NCBI GenBank assembly: GCA_025458905.1
Contig: JALORN010000002.1
Location: 1 to 64,000 of the forward strand
Direction of reading: 5' to 3'
Source of the DNA: Steroidobacteraceae bacterium
GTDB taxonomy: Bacteria; Pseudomonadota; Gammaproteobacteria; Steroidobacterales; Steroidobacteraceae
DNA length: 64,000 nucleotides
Shown here piece by piece: positions 55,947 through 64,000 of this stretch. Below the pieces are notes generated by a model. It made no database searches. It saw only the letters and a program-made list of their open reading frames with translations, and was not told the DNA's origin. Every line of letters starts with the position of its first letter. The stretch's first letter is position 1. A program made the position numbers and the translations under genes.

Positions 55947-57554
55947 ATGTTCGAAGATCCCCGCCGCGCCCGCCTGAACCTGCGCGCCGAGTTCGCCCGC
56001 CACGCCGAGCTGCGCCAGCGCCCGGCCGCCGCGCCCGGCGGCTGGCTCGACCGCCGCGCCGTGCTCGCGGGCCTGCTCGGCACCGCGGCGAGCGCCGCCA
56101 CCGTTTCCTACGCCCGGGGGCCGGCGAAGGCCGCGGATCTCCCGGCCGTGACGCTCGACGGCGGCGAGGTCGTGCTCTCGGACGCCAAGGTCGCGCGCCT
56201 CGCGAAGCGCCTGAAGGGCAGCGTGATCCGTCCCGGCGACGCCGAGTACGAGGCGGCGCGCAAGGTCTGGAACGCGATGTTCGACCGCCGCCCCGCGCTG
56301 ATCGTGCGCTGCGCCGGCGTCGCGGACGTGCAGGCCGCGGTGAAGTTCGCGCGCGAGCACCGGCTGCTGACGGCGGTGCGCTGCGGCGGCCACAGCGCCT
56401 CGGGCCAGTCGACCGTCGACCGCGGCCTCGTGATCGACCTCTCGCCGATGCGTCGCATCGACGTCGATGCCAAGGCGCGCACCGTGCGCGCCGACGGCGG
56501 CTGCCTGCTCGGCGACGTCGACGCCGCCGCCCAGGCCGCCGGCCTCGCCACCACGTTCGGCGTCGTCTCGCACACCGGCGTCGGCGGCCTGACGCTCGGC
56601 GGCGGCATGGGCCGCCTGCAGCGCCTGCACGGCCTGACGATCGACAACCTGCGCGAGGTGAAGCTGGTCACCGCCGAAGGCAAACTGCTGACCGCCAACG
56701 CGCGCGAGAACCCGGACCTCTTCTGGGCACTGCGCGGCGGCGGCGGCAACTTCGGCGTCGCGGTGTCGTTCGAGTTCGACCTGCACCCCCACGACTACCC
56801 GGTGACCACCCGCGCGATCACCTACGGCGCGGCCGACATCCGCCCGGTGCTCGAGGGCTACTTCGACTACGCGCCGCGTGCGCCCGAGCCGCTGTTCCTC
56901 GCCGTCGTGCTGGTGCGCAACGCCCAGGGCGCGCCACTCGTGAGCCTCTCGGCGAACTGGCTCGGCGCGCCCGACCAGGCGGAGCCCGTGTTCAGGACGC
57001 TGGAGGGCTTCGGCAAGCCGCTCGCCGCGCGCGGTGGGTCGGCGAAGTACCTCGACATCCAGAAGCAGGCCGACGGCGGCGGCAACGCCCACGGCAACTT
57101 CCACTACCAGAAGGCCGGCATGCTCGGGGCCTTCGAGGACCGCGCCGAGCGCGGCCGACTGCTCGACGGCCTGCTCGGCTTCTACGAAGCCAACCCGTTG
57201 CCGGGCGCGCGGGCGCTGCTGCTGCTGATGGGCGGCGCCGTCAACCGCGTCGCGCCCGACGCCACCGCCTACCCGCACCGCAGCGCGATGCACAACATCG
57301 ACGTCGGCGGCGACGCCGCCTCGCGCGAGGCGGCCGAGAAGTACGTCGACTGGGGCCGCCGTTACTGGAAGGTCGTCGACCCGTTCACCGGTGGCGGCTT
57401 CTACATCAACGCCGCCGCGGTCGACGACGACGACCGGCGCGTCGCCGGCAACTACGGCCCGAACTTCGAGCGCCTGGTCGCCGCCAAGACCCAGTACGAC
57501 CCGACCAACCAGTTCCGGATGAACGCCAACATCCAGCCCAGGGCCCGCGCGTGA
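55947..57554 (+). CDS. FAD-linked oxidoreductase, berberine-bridge/6-HDNO type
   Basis: A 535-residue oxidase. The N-terminus has a Tat-like DRRAVLAGLLGTAAS (about residues 35-49) after a 34-residue lead. The FAD_binding_4 domain shows RCGGHSASGQST, where the His is the usual covalent 8-alpha-histidyl-FAD ligand, and VGGLTLGGGMGRLQR. The C-terminal BBE region ends with YDPTNQFRMNANIQP. Relatives oxidise alcohols, amines, sugars or alkaloids with O2. No second Cys linkage is obvious (the GVVSHTGVGG position has His in place of the bicovalent Cys). Strong GAGGAGG ribosome site before ATG 55947. Coupled to the SDR by GTGA overlap. Confidence 0.9.
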   Translation: MFEDPRRARLNLRAEFARHAELRQRPAAAPGGWLDRRAVLAGLLGTAASAATVSYARGPAKAADLPAVTLDGGEVVLSDAKVARLAKRLKGSVIRPGDAEYEAARKVWNAMFDRRPALIVRCAGVADVQAAVKFAREHRLLTAVRCGGHSASGQSTVDRGLVIDLSPMRRIDVDAKARTVRADGGCLLGDVDAAAQAAGLATTFGVVSHTGVGGLTLGGGMGRLQRLHGLTIDNLREVKLVTAEGKLLTANARENPDLFWALRGGGGNFGVAVSFEFDLHPHDYPVTTRAITYGAADIRPVLEGYFDYAPRAPEPLFLAVVLVRNAQGAPLVSLSANWLGAPDQAEPVFRTLEGFGKPLAARGGSAKYLDIQKQADGGGNAHGNFHYQKAGMLGAFEDRAERGRLLDGLLGFYEANPLPGARALLLLMGGAVNRVAPDATAYPHRSAMHNIDVGGDAASREAAEKYVDWGRRYWKVVDPFTGGGFYINAAAVDDDDRRVAGNYGPNFERLVAAKTQYDPTNQFRMNANIQPRARA

Positions 57555-58519
57555 AGCGGCGCGAGGTCGTCGCCGGGCTCGCGGGCGCGGCCTCGATCGC
57601 CGGCATCGCCGCCGGTGCCGGGCCGCCCGCGGCCGGTGCCGTCGGCGGCAGCCCGGGTGGGAGTGCCGGGCCGGGCGCAGGCGCGGGCGACGCGGCGGGC
57701 CTGCCGGCCGCGCCTCCCGCGCCGGGCCGCCCCCCGAAGCGCTTCGATGCGCGCGGCTGCGTCGCGCTCGTCACTGGCGCGAACCGCGGCGTCGGCCTCG
57801 GCTTCGTCGAGGTGTTGCTGGCACGCGGCGCGAAGCGCGTCTATGCCACCGGCCGCAACCCGCGCAACCTGCCGCAGGTCGTCGCGCTCGACCCGCAGCG
57901 CGTCGTGCCGCTGACGCTCGACGTCACCGACGAGGCGCAGCGCCGCGCGGCGGCCGCCGCCGCGCCGGACGTGACGCTGCTCATCAACAACGCCGCCTAT
58001 CCCGGCAGCGAGGTCGCCGCGGAGCGTCGGATGCTGTCGGCTGCGAGCCTCGACGACGCCCGGCGCGTGATGGACACGAACTGCTGGTCGCCCGCCGAGC
58101 TCGCGCGCCTGTTCGTGCCGCTGATCGTGCGCAACGGCGGCGGCGCGGTGGTCAACATCCTCTCGGTGGGCGCCTATTTCTGCCTGCCGGAGTTCTCGAG
58201 CTACTCGATCTCCAAGGCCGCGGCCGCGATCATGACCGCGGGGCTGCGCGCCGAGACCGACCGCCAACCCGTGCTCGTCTCGCAGGTCGTCACCGGCAGC
58301 GTGCTGACGCGCGCCTCGCCGGTCGGCACCCGGAACGGCGTCACGCCGGTGCAGCACGCCGAGGAAGTGCTCGACGCCCTCGCGCAGGGTGAGACCGAGA
58401 TCCTCGCCGCGGGCTCCCGGGGCTTCTTCGAGCGGCTGCGCGCCGACCCGAAGGCGTTCGAGCGCGGCGTGATCGATCGCTTCTTCAGCAATCCGGTGAG
58501 GATCGCGCCCTACGGCTGA
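57551..58519 (+). CDS. Short-chain dehydrogenase with Tat-like signal
   Basis: A 322-residue classical SDR. The nucleotide motif TGANRGVGLGF lies at about residues 76-86, LLINNAAY near 145, the catalytic Ser in NILSVGAY, and the active-site YSISKA (Tyr/Lys) near 218. The first 60 residues read KRREVVAGLAGAASIAGIAAG and a Gly/Pro/Ala linker, which looks like a Tat signal with a tether, so export with bound cofactor is predicted. The GTG start is set by the overlap with the oxidase stop. Its 3' end overlaps the convergent kinase gene by 10 bp. Confidence 0.85.
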   Translation: MKRREVVAGLAGAASIAGIAAGAGPPAAGAVGGSPGGSAGPGAGAGDAAGLPAAPPAPGRPPKRFDARGCVALVTGANRGVGLGFVEVLLARGAKRVYATGRNPRNLPQVVALDPQRVVPLTLDVTDEAQRRAAAAAAPDVTLLINNAAYPGSEVAAERRMLSAASLDDARRVMDTNCWSPAELARLFVPLIVRNGGGAVVNILSVGAYFCLPEFSSYSISKAAAAIMTAGLRAETDRQPVLVSQVVTGSVLTRASPVGTRNGVTPVQHAEEVLDALAQGETEILAAGSRGFFERLRADPKAFERGVIDRFFSNPVRIAPYG

Positions 58520-60063
58520 GGCCGGGCCGCGGCGTCGCGGCCGGCCGCGACGGGCGGGACACGGCAGGTCACGCGCGTGCCGCGCGGCGCGCGGGCTTCC
58601 ACCTGCAGCGTGCCGCCGGCGCGGGCCGCGCGATACTGCATGGTGCGCAGGCCGAGGCCCGGCCGCGCCGTCGCCACGTCGAAGCTCGCGCCGTCGTCCT
58701 GCACCACGAGCTGCAGTCCCGTGGCCGCATCCCCCTGCAGCTCGATCGCGATGCGCTGCGCCCGCGCGTGCCTGAGTGCATTGGCGAGCGCCTCCTGTGC
58801 GATCCGGTAGACGTCGCGCCCGCGGCTCGCCGGCACGGGCAGCCGCGTCGGGGCATCGATCCGGATCTCGACGCCGGTGCTCGCCGGGATGCGGTCGGCC
58901 AGCCGGCGCAGCGCCGCCGCCAGGTCGCCGTCGTCCTCGATGTCGGGCGAGAAGCCGTCGGCCAGCGCGAGCGACGCCTCGATCGCACGCCCGCAGGCCG
59001 CCGACATCTGGCGGGCATCCTCGAGCAGCCCGGGGGCCTCCTGCGCGGTCCGCGCCTCCAGGTGCGCCAGCTGACCGGACAGCACCTCGAGGTCGCGATG
59101 CACGGATTCGCGCACGTCCCGACCGATGCGTTCCTGCTCGCGGATCTCGGCGTCCAGGAGGCCGACGCGATGGCTCGCCTCGGCGAGGCGCTGCCGCTGC
59201 CGCAGCGCGTCCCTCTCGGCCAGCAACGCCCGCAGGGTCAGGTTGACGGCCGTCAGCACCAGGCAGAACGCCCAGAGCCGGAGCGTGTCCGTGACACTGA
59301 TGCCGGCCGGCGCCGCGGAGCCGAGCATCGCCATCGCGGTCGTCAGCAGCAGCACGAGCAGCGAGGCGAACGCGAGGTCCATGCGCAGCGCGGCGACGGC
59401 GGTCAGCGGCACGGCCAGCAGCGTCGTCCAGCTGGAGTCCGGCAGCCGCGCGGCGAGCAGCGCGACCCAGGCGGCGGTGGCCGCCAGCAGCGCGGCAGTC
59501 GGGCGCCAATCGCGCACCCAGGCGCGCAGCGTGTCGGGGCCCGCCGCGAGGAACCCCGGCACCACGGCGAGTGAGGCGATCGACGCCGACATCCACCAGC
59601 GGACGAAGTAGTAGCCCGGCTCCGCGATGGCGGGCGCATAGCCTTGCGCGATCGCACCGAGCAGCGCCACGGCACCGGGCGCCGCCATCGCCAGCGTGGT
59701 CGCGGTCGCGAGCCGCGCGAAGCCGTCGCGGCGCGCGAAGTCGCGCCCCACGCCGAGCGCGCGCGCGGCCGCGGCCAGCGCCAGCGCGGCGGACGCCGCG
59801 CCGGCGAGCCCGAAGCCGAGGATCAGCGGCGGACGTCCCACCGCGAGGCCGGCGACGGCCGCGCCGAGCAGGGCACAGCCCGCGCCCCGCCAGCCCCAGC
59901 GCAGCATCGCGGCGGCGGTCACCCCGCCGGGCAGCCAGCCGAGCGGCGAGTTCACCTGCACCCCGAGCAGCAGCACACCGAGCAGCACGCTGGCCGCGCC
60001 GAACGCGGCGGCGGGCAGCACGGGCGTCGTGCCGGGCGTACTGCCGCGCACGGTCGTCGTCAT
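58510..60063 (-). CDS. MASE1-type sensor kinase lacking the phospho-acceptor His
   Basis: A 517-residue NarL-type (HisKA_3) kinase. The first 280 residues hold about eight membrane helices with the MASE1-like WLPGGVTAAAMLRWGW start. In the dimerisation helix the motif is ERIGRDVRESVHRDL: Arg318 replaces the His that HisKA_3 kinases phosphorylate (normally DLHD/DVHD). The ATPase domain looks intact: the N-box Asn is in EALANALRHA (near 428), G1 in VQDDGASFD, and G2 in GLGLRTM. The ATG overlaps the stop of the upstream kinase (ATGA). It may act as kinase for its partner. No response regulator is adjacent. Confidence 0.87.
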   Translation of the reverse strand: MTTTVRGSTPGTTPVLPAAAFGAASVLLGVLLLGVQVNSPLGWLPGGVTAAAMLRWGWRGAGCALLGAAVAGLAVGRPPLILGFGLAGAASAALALAAAARALGVGRDFARRDGFARLATATTLAMAAPGAVALLGAIAQGYAPAIAEPGYYFVRWWMSASIASLAVVPGFLAAGPDTLRAWVRDWRPTAALLAATAAWVALLAARLPDSSWTTLLAVPLTAVAALRMDLAFASLLVLLLTTAMAMLGSAAPAGISVTDTLRLWAFCLVLTAVNLTLRALLAERDALRQRQRLAEASHRVGLLDAEIREQERIGRDVRESVHRDLEVLSGQLAHLEARTAQEAPGLLEDARQMSAACGRAIEASLALADGFSPDIEDDGDLAAALRRLADRIPASTGVEIRIDAPTRLPVPASRGRDVYRIAQEALANALRHARAQRIAIELQGDAATGLQLVVQDDGASFDVATARPGLGLRTMQYRAARAGGTLQVEARAPRGTRVTCRVPPVAAGRDAAARPQP

Positions 60064-61598
60064 GGCGCGGCTGCGGCTGCGGCGGGGGTGGGCGCGGGCA
60101 CGGCGCCGATCGGCAGCTCGCAGGCCACGTGCATACCGCCCTCCACGCTCTGCCCGAACGCCATGCGGCCGCCGCCCACTTCGGCGCGATACAGCATGGT
60201 CCGCTGCCAAGGGTCCGGCCCCGCGGCGCCCTCGCCACCGGCCGGGGCACGGCCGTCGCTGGTCAGGTCGAGACGCACCCAGCCCGGTTGCCGGGCAGCG
60301 CCGATCACGATCCCGATGCGTGTCGCCCCGAGACGCTGCCGCGCGCGGCTGAAGGCCTCCTCGGCGATCCGGAACAGGTTGGCGCAGGTGTCCGCGGGCA
60401 GGCCGGGCGCGCGCGTCGCATCGACCGTCAGCGTCACCGACTCCAGCGGCGGGCCCGCCAGGCGCTCGAGCGCCCGGACCAGCTCGCGCAGGTCGGTGAC
60501 GTCCTCCAGCAGCCCGCGGGCCAGGCCGCGCACGGCCTGCGCCACGCGGTCGCAGCCGAGGCGTGCGTCGCGGGCGAGCGCGGCGAGCGCGGGCTGCTGC
60601 GCGCCGGCGCGCGTCTCGAACGCCCGCGCCAGCAGCGACAACGCGGCGAGCTCCTGGCCGAGGGTGTCGTGCACGTCGCGCCCGATGCGCTGCTGCTCGC
60701 TCGACGCGGCCTCGAGCAAGGCCAGGCGATGGCGCAAGGTGGCGGCCTGCAGCGCGTCCTCGGCGCGCTGGCGCGCGCCGAGCAGCGCGTGCACCAGCAG
60801 CACCGTAGCGGCGAGGGTCAGCCCGTAGCTCCAGCTCGGACCATCGTCCGCCACGTTGATGGTGATCGCCGTCACGATCGCGAGCCCGAACAGCGAGGTG
60901 AACGCGAGGTCCATGCGCATCCCCGCGTACAGCACCGCGATCAGGCCCAGTGGCCCGACCCAGGGCACCGTCGCGGCGCGCGGCAGCAACAGCGTCGCCG
61001 CCACGAGGCCGAGCAGCACGCCCAGCAGCGTCGCGACGGCGCGCCCCTCGCGGCACCAGCCGCGCAGCCGCTCGCCGGTGAGCGTCGCGACCGCGGGCAC
61101 CAGCAGCAGGGTCACGATGCTCGCGTGCGCCCACCAGTGCACCCACTGCGACGCAGGCCGCCAGGGGCCGCTGGTCCACTCCAGCACCTGCAGCGCGCCG
61201 AGCACCAGCGCCGGGGGCAACGCCATCGCCGTCACGGTCGCGAGGCCGAAGCGCAGCGCAGCGCCGCGGGCATCGAGGCGCAGCGGAGCGCCGTCGCGTC
61301 GCGCCAGCCATGCGGCGAGCGCCAGCGGTCCCGAGACCCCCGTGAGGGCAGCGAGCAGCGCGGGCAGCGGCGCATTGCCCATCGCGAGCGCGGCCGACAG
61401 CGCACCGGCGAACACCAGCGCGCCCCGTCGCACGCCCCAGCGGACCAGCAATCCCGCGACCACGCCGACGGGCACCCAGCTCGCGATCGAGCGCAGCTCG
61501 GCGATGCGCAACAGCTCGGGAATCGCGAACACCCCGACGCCGGCCAGGGCGGCTGCCACAGATCGGCCCAGACTCCGCGAGGCGAAACGCATTGCCAT
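60060..61598 (-). CDS. MASE1-type sensor kinase with degenerate ATPase domain
   Basis: A 512-residue HisKA_3-type protein with an N-terminal multi-helix MASE1-like sensor (SWVPVGVVAGLLVRWGVRRG). The H-box is canonical: QQRIGRDVHDTLGQELAAL with His310. The ATPase domain is degraded: the N-box reads EEAFSRARQRLGATRI (Arg418 where Asn is needed), G1 TSDGRAP lacks the first Asp and second Gly, and the G2 box is replaced by DPWQRTM. It therefore should accept phosphate but not bind ATP. ATG 61598 is chosen; a second Met two codons later is possible. Translationally coupled to the reciprocal partner downstream. Confidence 0.87.
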   Translation of the reverse strand: MAMRFASRSLGRSVAAALAGVGVFAIPELLRIAELRSIASWVPVGVVAGLLVRWGVRRGALVFAGALSAALAMGNAPLPALLAALTGVSGPLALAAWLARRDGAPLRLDARGAALRFGLATVTAMALPPALVLGALQVLEWTSGPWRPASQWVHWWAHASIVTLLLVPAVATLTGERLRGWCREGRAVATLLGVLLGLVAATLLLPRAATVPWVGPLGLIAVLYAGMRMDLAFTSLFGLAIVTAITINVADDGPSWSYGLTLAATVLLVHALLGARQRAEDALQAATLRHRLALLEAASSEQQRIGRDVHDTLGQELAALSLLARAFETRAGAQQPALAALARDARLGCDRVAQAVRGLARGLLEDVTDLRELVRALERLAGPPLESVTLTVDATRAPGLPADTCANLFRIAEEAFSRARQRLGATRIGIVIGAARQPGWVRLDLTSDGRAPAGGEGAAGPDPWQRTMLYRAEVGGGRMAFGQSVEGGMHVACELPIGAVPAPTPAAAAAAP

Positions 61599-61801
61599 CC
61601 GTGTTCCCCGACGCGCCGATCCCTGGCGCGCGCTTTCTACCGGCTCGCGGCCTAGATTGCAGGAACATGGTTGCGCGAGCCAAGCAGCCGTTCGCAGCCC
61701 CGGAGTGGGTGAGGGTCTCCCCGATCCGTGCTGCGCAACGGACTCGCATCGTGCGGTCCGCTCGTCGATCGCGAGGCGTGCGGTGCCCGCGCGGCGCCCG
61801 A
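61599..61801. other. Intergenic region before kinase pair
   Basis: 203 bp between the sulfatase stop and the start of the kinase operon. No gene, repeat or convincing hairpin is seen; it presumably holds the kinase promoter. Short open frames here lack coding character. Confidence 0.5.
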
Positions 61802-63517
61802 CTACTGGCCCAAAGATCCGCTCGCCGCGGCGGGACCGGGACCGCGTGGCGCGCCATCGGGCGCGACCACGAGGGGATAGGGCATGAAGCCCGCGGGCAC
61901 TTCGATCACGCCGACGCGCTGCGCCCATGCTGCGTACTGTGCCGCGAGCGCGCGCACCACGTCCGGCTGCGCGGCGGCGAGGTTGCGCGACTCCCCGGGA
62001 TCGACACGGGTGTCGTACAGCTCCCACGTGCCGTCGCCCCAGGGCGCGCGCAGCTGCACGATCTTCCAGCGACCCGACTGCCACGCGCGGTTGCCGAGCA
62101 GCTCCATCCCGAGGCCGGGCGAATCGCGGCGCACCTCGCGGCTGCGACCCTCGAGCACGCGCCCGAGCGCTCCGCCGTCGACGTCCGCGAGCGTCCCGCC
62201 GGCGAGCGCCAGCAGCGTCGGCGCGAGGTCGACGATGCTCGTGGGCGTCGCGATCCGCGTGCCCGCGGGGAAACGGCCCGGCGCGCGCACGATCGCCGGC
62301 ACGCGCGTGCCGCCGCTGGTCGGCAGGCCCTTGAAGAGACGGTTCGGCGTCGCGCTCACCTGCGCCCACCCGGCGCCCTGGAACGCATACGAGTCGCCGC
62401 GGCCGATGCGCGCGACGTCGGCGTTCCACGCCCGCCGGAACCATTCGCCGATGCCGGGCATCGCCGAGAAGTCGCTGGCCTCCGCGCCGTTGTCCGACAG
62501 GAACACCACGACGGTGTCCGCGAGGCTGCCGTCCTGCTCGAGCTGCGCGAGCAGGCGGCCGAGGCTGCGGTCCAGCCCTTCGACCATCTCCGCATAGGCA
62601 CTCATCCGCGCCACCTCGCGCGCCTGCTGCGCCGCGTCGAGGCCGTCCCAGGCCGGCACCATCGGCCAGCGCGGCGGCAGCGGCGCATCGGCAGGCAGCA
62701 GCCCGCTCGCCTGCTGCCGCGCATGGCGCGCGGCGCGCACCGCGTCCCAGCCCGCGGCGTAGCGCGCCCGCGTGGCCGCACGCACCTCGGCGGGGGCGTG
62801 CAGCGGTGCATGCGGCGCAGTGAAGGCGAGGTAGGCGAAGAACGGCCGCGCGTCGCCGCGCCGGCGCGCCTCCTGCAGGTAGCCGAGCAGGCGGTCGACG
62901 AACAGGTCCGAGGAGTAGAAGGGCGTCGGCGGCTCGATCAGCGCGCCGTCCTCGACGTAGGCGGCGCGCGGCTGCTGCGGCATGTAGCCGCGCAGGTCGA
63001 CGTGGCTCGCGCCGCCGTGCAGCAGCGCGAACGAGCGCTCGAAGCCGCGATCGACGGGCAGCCGGCCGGGAACGTCGCCGAGGTGCCACTTGCCCGAGAG
63101 GTAGGTGGCGTAGCCGCGGGCGCGCAGCGCGCCGGCCACGGTCGGCACGCCGTCGACCAGCCAGCCCTCGTAGCCGCGCCGCCCCTGCTGGTTGGGCGCC
63201 ACCAGCTCCGCCATCGTGCCGAGGCCGACGCGCTGCGGCACGCGCCCGGTCAGCAGCGCGGCGCGCGACGGCGAGCAGGTGGGCATCGACGCGAACTGCG
63301 TCAGCAGCACGCCCTCGCGCGCCAGCCGGTCGAGCGTCGGCGTCGGGATCTCGCCGCCGGTGACGCCGAGGTCCGAGAAGCCGAGGTCGTCGGCCACCAC
63401 CAGCAGCAGGTTCGGCGGCGGCGCCGCAGGTGCGACGACGGGTGCTGCGACGAATGCGAGTGTGGCCAGCAGTCGCCGCAGGAGGCGCCGTGGGCGTGGG
63501 CCCTGCCGCTGCCTCAC
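61802..63517 (-). CDS. Exported type I sulfatase
   Basis: A 571-residue arylsulfatase-type enzyme with a signal sequence (LLRRLLATLAFVAAPVVAPA). The N-terminal metal site reads LLLVVADDLGFSDLGVTGG, and the formylglycine motif is CSPSR in MPTCSPSRAALLTGR. Other active-site segments are YLSGKWHLG, FFAYLAFTAPHAPLHAP, and FLSDNGAEASDF, all well preserved. The Cys must be converted to formylglycine by an enzyme not encoded here. It hydrolyses sulfate esters or sulfonated compounds; the substrate is unknown. The GTG start is set by GTGA overlap with the acyl-CoA dehydrogenase stop, an unusual coupling. Confidence 0.92.
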   Translation of the reverse strand: MRQRQGPRPRRLLRRLLATLAFVAAPVVAPAAPPPNLLLVVADDLGFSDLGVTGGEIPTPTLDRLAREGVLLTQFASMPTCSPSRAALLTGRVPQRVGLGTMAELVAPNQQGRRGYEGWLVDGVPTVAGALRARGYATYLSGKWHLGDVPGRLPVDRGFERSFALLHGGASHVDLRGYMPQQPRAAYVEDGALIEPPTPFYSSDLFVDRLLGYLQEARRRGDARPFFAYLAFTAPHAPLHAPAEVRAATRARYAAGWDAVRAARHARQQASGLLPADAPLPPRWPMVPAWDGLDAAQQAREVARMSAYAEMVEGLDRSLGRLLAQLEQDGSLADTVVVFLSDNGAEASDFSAMPGIGEWFRRAWNADVARIGRGDSYAFQGAGWAQVSATPNRLFKGLPTSGGTRVPAIVRAPGRFPAGTRIATPTSIVDLAPTLLALAGGTLADVDGGALGRVLEGRSREVRRDSPGLGMELLGNRAWQSGRWKIVQLRAPWGDGTWELYDTRVDPGESRNLAAAQPDVVRALAAQYAAWAQRVGVIEVPAGFMPYPLVVAPDGAPRGPGPAAASGSLGQ

Positions 63518-64000
63518 TGCGCCGGCGCCGGCGCCGGCGCGCCCGGCGGCATGCCGCGCGGGGCGCCCGCGGGCACGCCCGGCGGCGGCCCCCCGTGGGC
63601 CGGCGGCCCGCCACCGGGCGGCTGCAGGTAGCCGCGCGCCATCCGCATGAAGGGCACCGTCGAGAGGCGCAGCAGGTCGTGCGTGCCGTCGCAGGAATCC
63701 CCGACCCAGGCATCGGCCAGCATGCGGCCGGTCTCGTAGTCGGCCGCGACACCGTAGCCGCCGAGGATGCGCATCGCGCGCTCGGCGTTGCGGATCGCGG
63801 CCTGCACGGCCGTGGTCTTGGCGATCGGCGACAGCAGTCCCGCGGCTTCCGGGTCGCCGCGATCGGCGGCCCAGGCGACCTTCCACACCAGCAGTCGCGC
63901 GGCCTCGAGGTCGGCGGCCATGTCGGCGAGCTTCAGCGCCACGGCCTGGTGCTCGACGATCGGCTTGCCCCAGCTGATGCGCTGGTGCGCATAGTCGAGC
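63514..64000 (-). CDS. Acyl-CoA dehydrogenase, C-terminal part (window edge)
   Basis: Only the last 161 codons or so are in the window; the N-terminus lies to the right. Visible are DYAHQRISWGKPIVEHQAVA, RILGGYGVAADYETGRMLAD and DGTHDLLRLSTVPFMRMA, the helix bundle and FAD/tetramer region of acyl-CoA dehydrogenases. The active-site Glu is probably replaced or lies in the AWVGDSCDGTHD region and cannot be judged alone. A 36-residue Pro/Gly/Ala tail (PPGGGPPAHGGPPPGVP onward) extends beyond the normal end, which is unusual. Coupled to the sulfatase gene by 4-bp overlap. Confidence 0.88.
   Translation of the reverse strand, partial: LDYAHQRISWGKPIVEHQAVALKLADMAADLEAARLLVWKVAWAADRGDPEAAGLLSPIAKTTAVQAAIRNAERAMRILGGYGVAADYETGRMLADAWVGDSCDGTHDLLRLSTVPFMRMARGYLQPPGGGPPAHGGPPPGVPAGAPRGMPPGAPAPAPAQ

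Overview
The window is a very GC-rich (by eye about 70 %) chromosomal segment of a Gram-negative, probably gammaproteobacterial organism. Lipoproteins, Sec and Tat signal peptides, a TonB-dependent receptor of the LEEVTVTARRRE type, a YaeQ protein, a KatE-type catalase and G-rich GGGGACAGATTTATTTTC-type interspersed repeats fit a Steroidobacter/Nevskia/Xanthomonad-like lineage. That placement is an inference. No rRNA, tRNA, CRISPR array, prophage or intact insertion sequence is seen. Coding density is high, and many neighbours are coupled by ATGA or GTGA overlaps.

Layout. 1-6.4 kb: a left-truncated receiver/membrane protein, a YheT-like hydrolase and ApbE in one overlapping operon, ending at a 47-bp perfect inverted repeat that also closes the convergent dicarboxylate symporter gene; then an MHS-type MFS transporter. 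6.4-16.1 kb: a ferritin-like protein divergent from a large catalase, a SPOR lipoprotein with two M16 proteases (active plus inactive), DUF937, YaeQ and a DUF985 cupin. 16.1-22.5 kb: a TauE exporter divergent from a persulfide-dioxygenase-like MBL enzyme, an Ig/RCC1 lipoprotein, and a DUF924-NodI-NodJ-like ABC operon. 22.6-29.1 kb: an orphan Tat-exported molybdenum hydroxylase subunit, an exported VOC protein, a stress-type flavin-binding protein, a glutaredoxin-DinB fusion, a secreted NmrA-like protein and a fasciclin protein.

29.2-36.1 kb is a coherent exported-enzyme cluster: a TetR regulator, a PQQ dehydrogenase, a small lipoprotein, an exported alpha/beta hydrolase, a Tat-exported thiamine-diphosphate enzyme and a translationally coupled c-type cytochrome. 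Together they suggest periplasmic oxidation of an unknown substrate. 36-46.3 kb: pirin, a YdjM-like membrane protein, a large chemoreceptor, relics of a PIN toxin-antitoxin pair, an SLC13-type transporter, repeats and a frameshifted small ORF, a second flavin-binding stress protein, a serine hydrolase and a hemerythrin.

46.4-64 kb: an Asp/Glu-racemase-superfamily enzyme with unusual cysteine placement, a TonB-dependent receptor and a second MHS transporter; an EAL phosphodiesterase downstream of a predicted halohydrin dehalogenase carrying both diagnostic motifs; an MFS/FAD-oxidase/SDR operon; two translationally coupled MASE1-type histidine kinases whose defects are complementary (one lacks the ATP-binding boxes, the other the phospho-acceptor His); and a sulfatase coupled to a right-truncated acyl-CoA dehydrogenase.

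The strongest leads are the split histidine-kinase pair, the halohydrin dehalogenase, the exported ThDP-enzyme/cytochrome cluster, and the repeats sitting at stop codons in one orientation.
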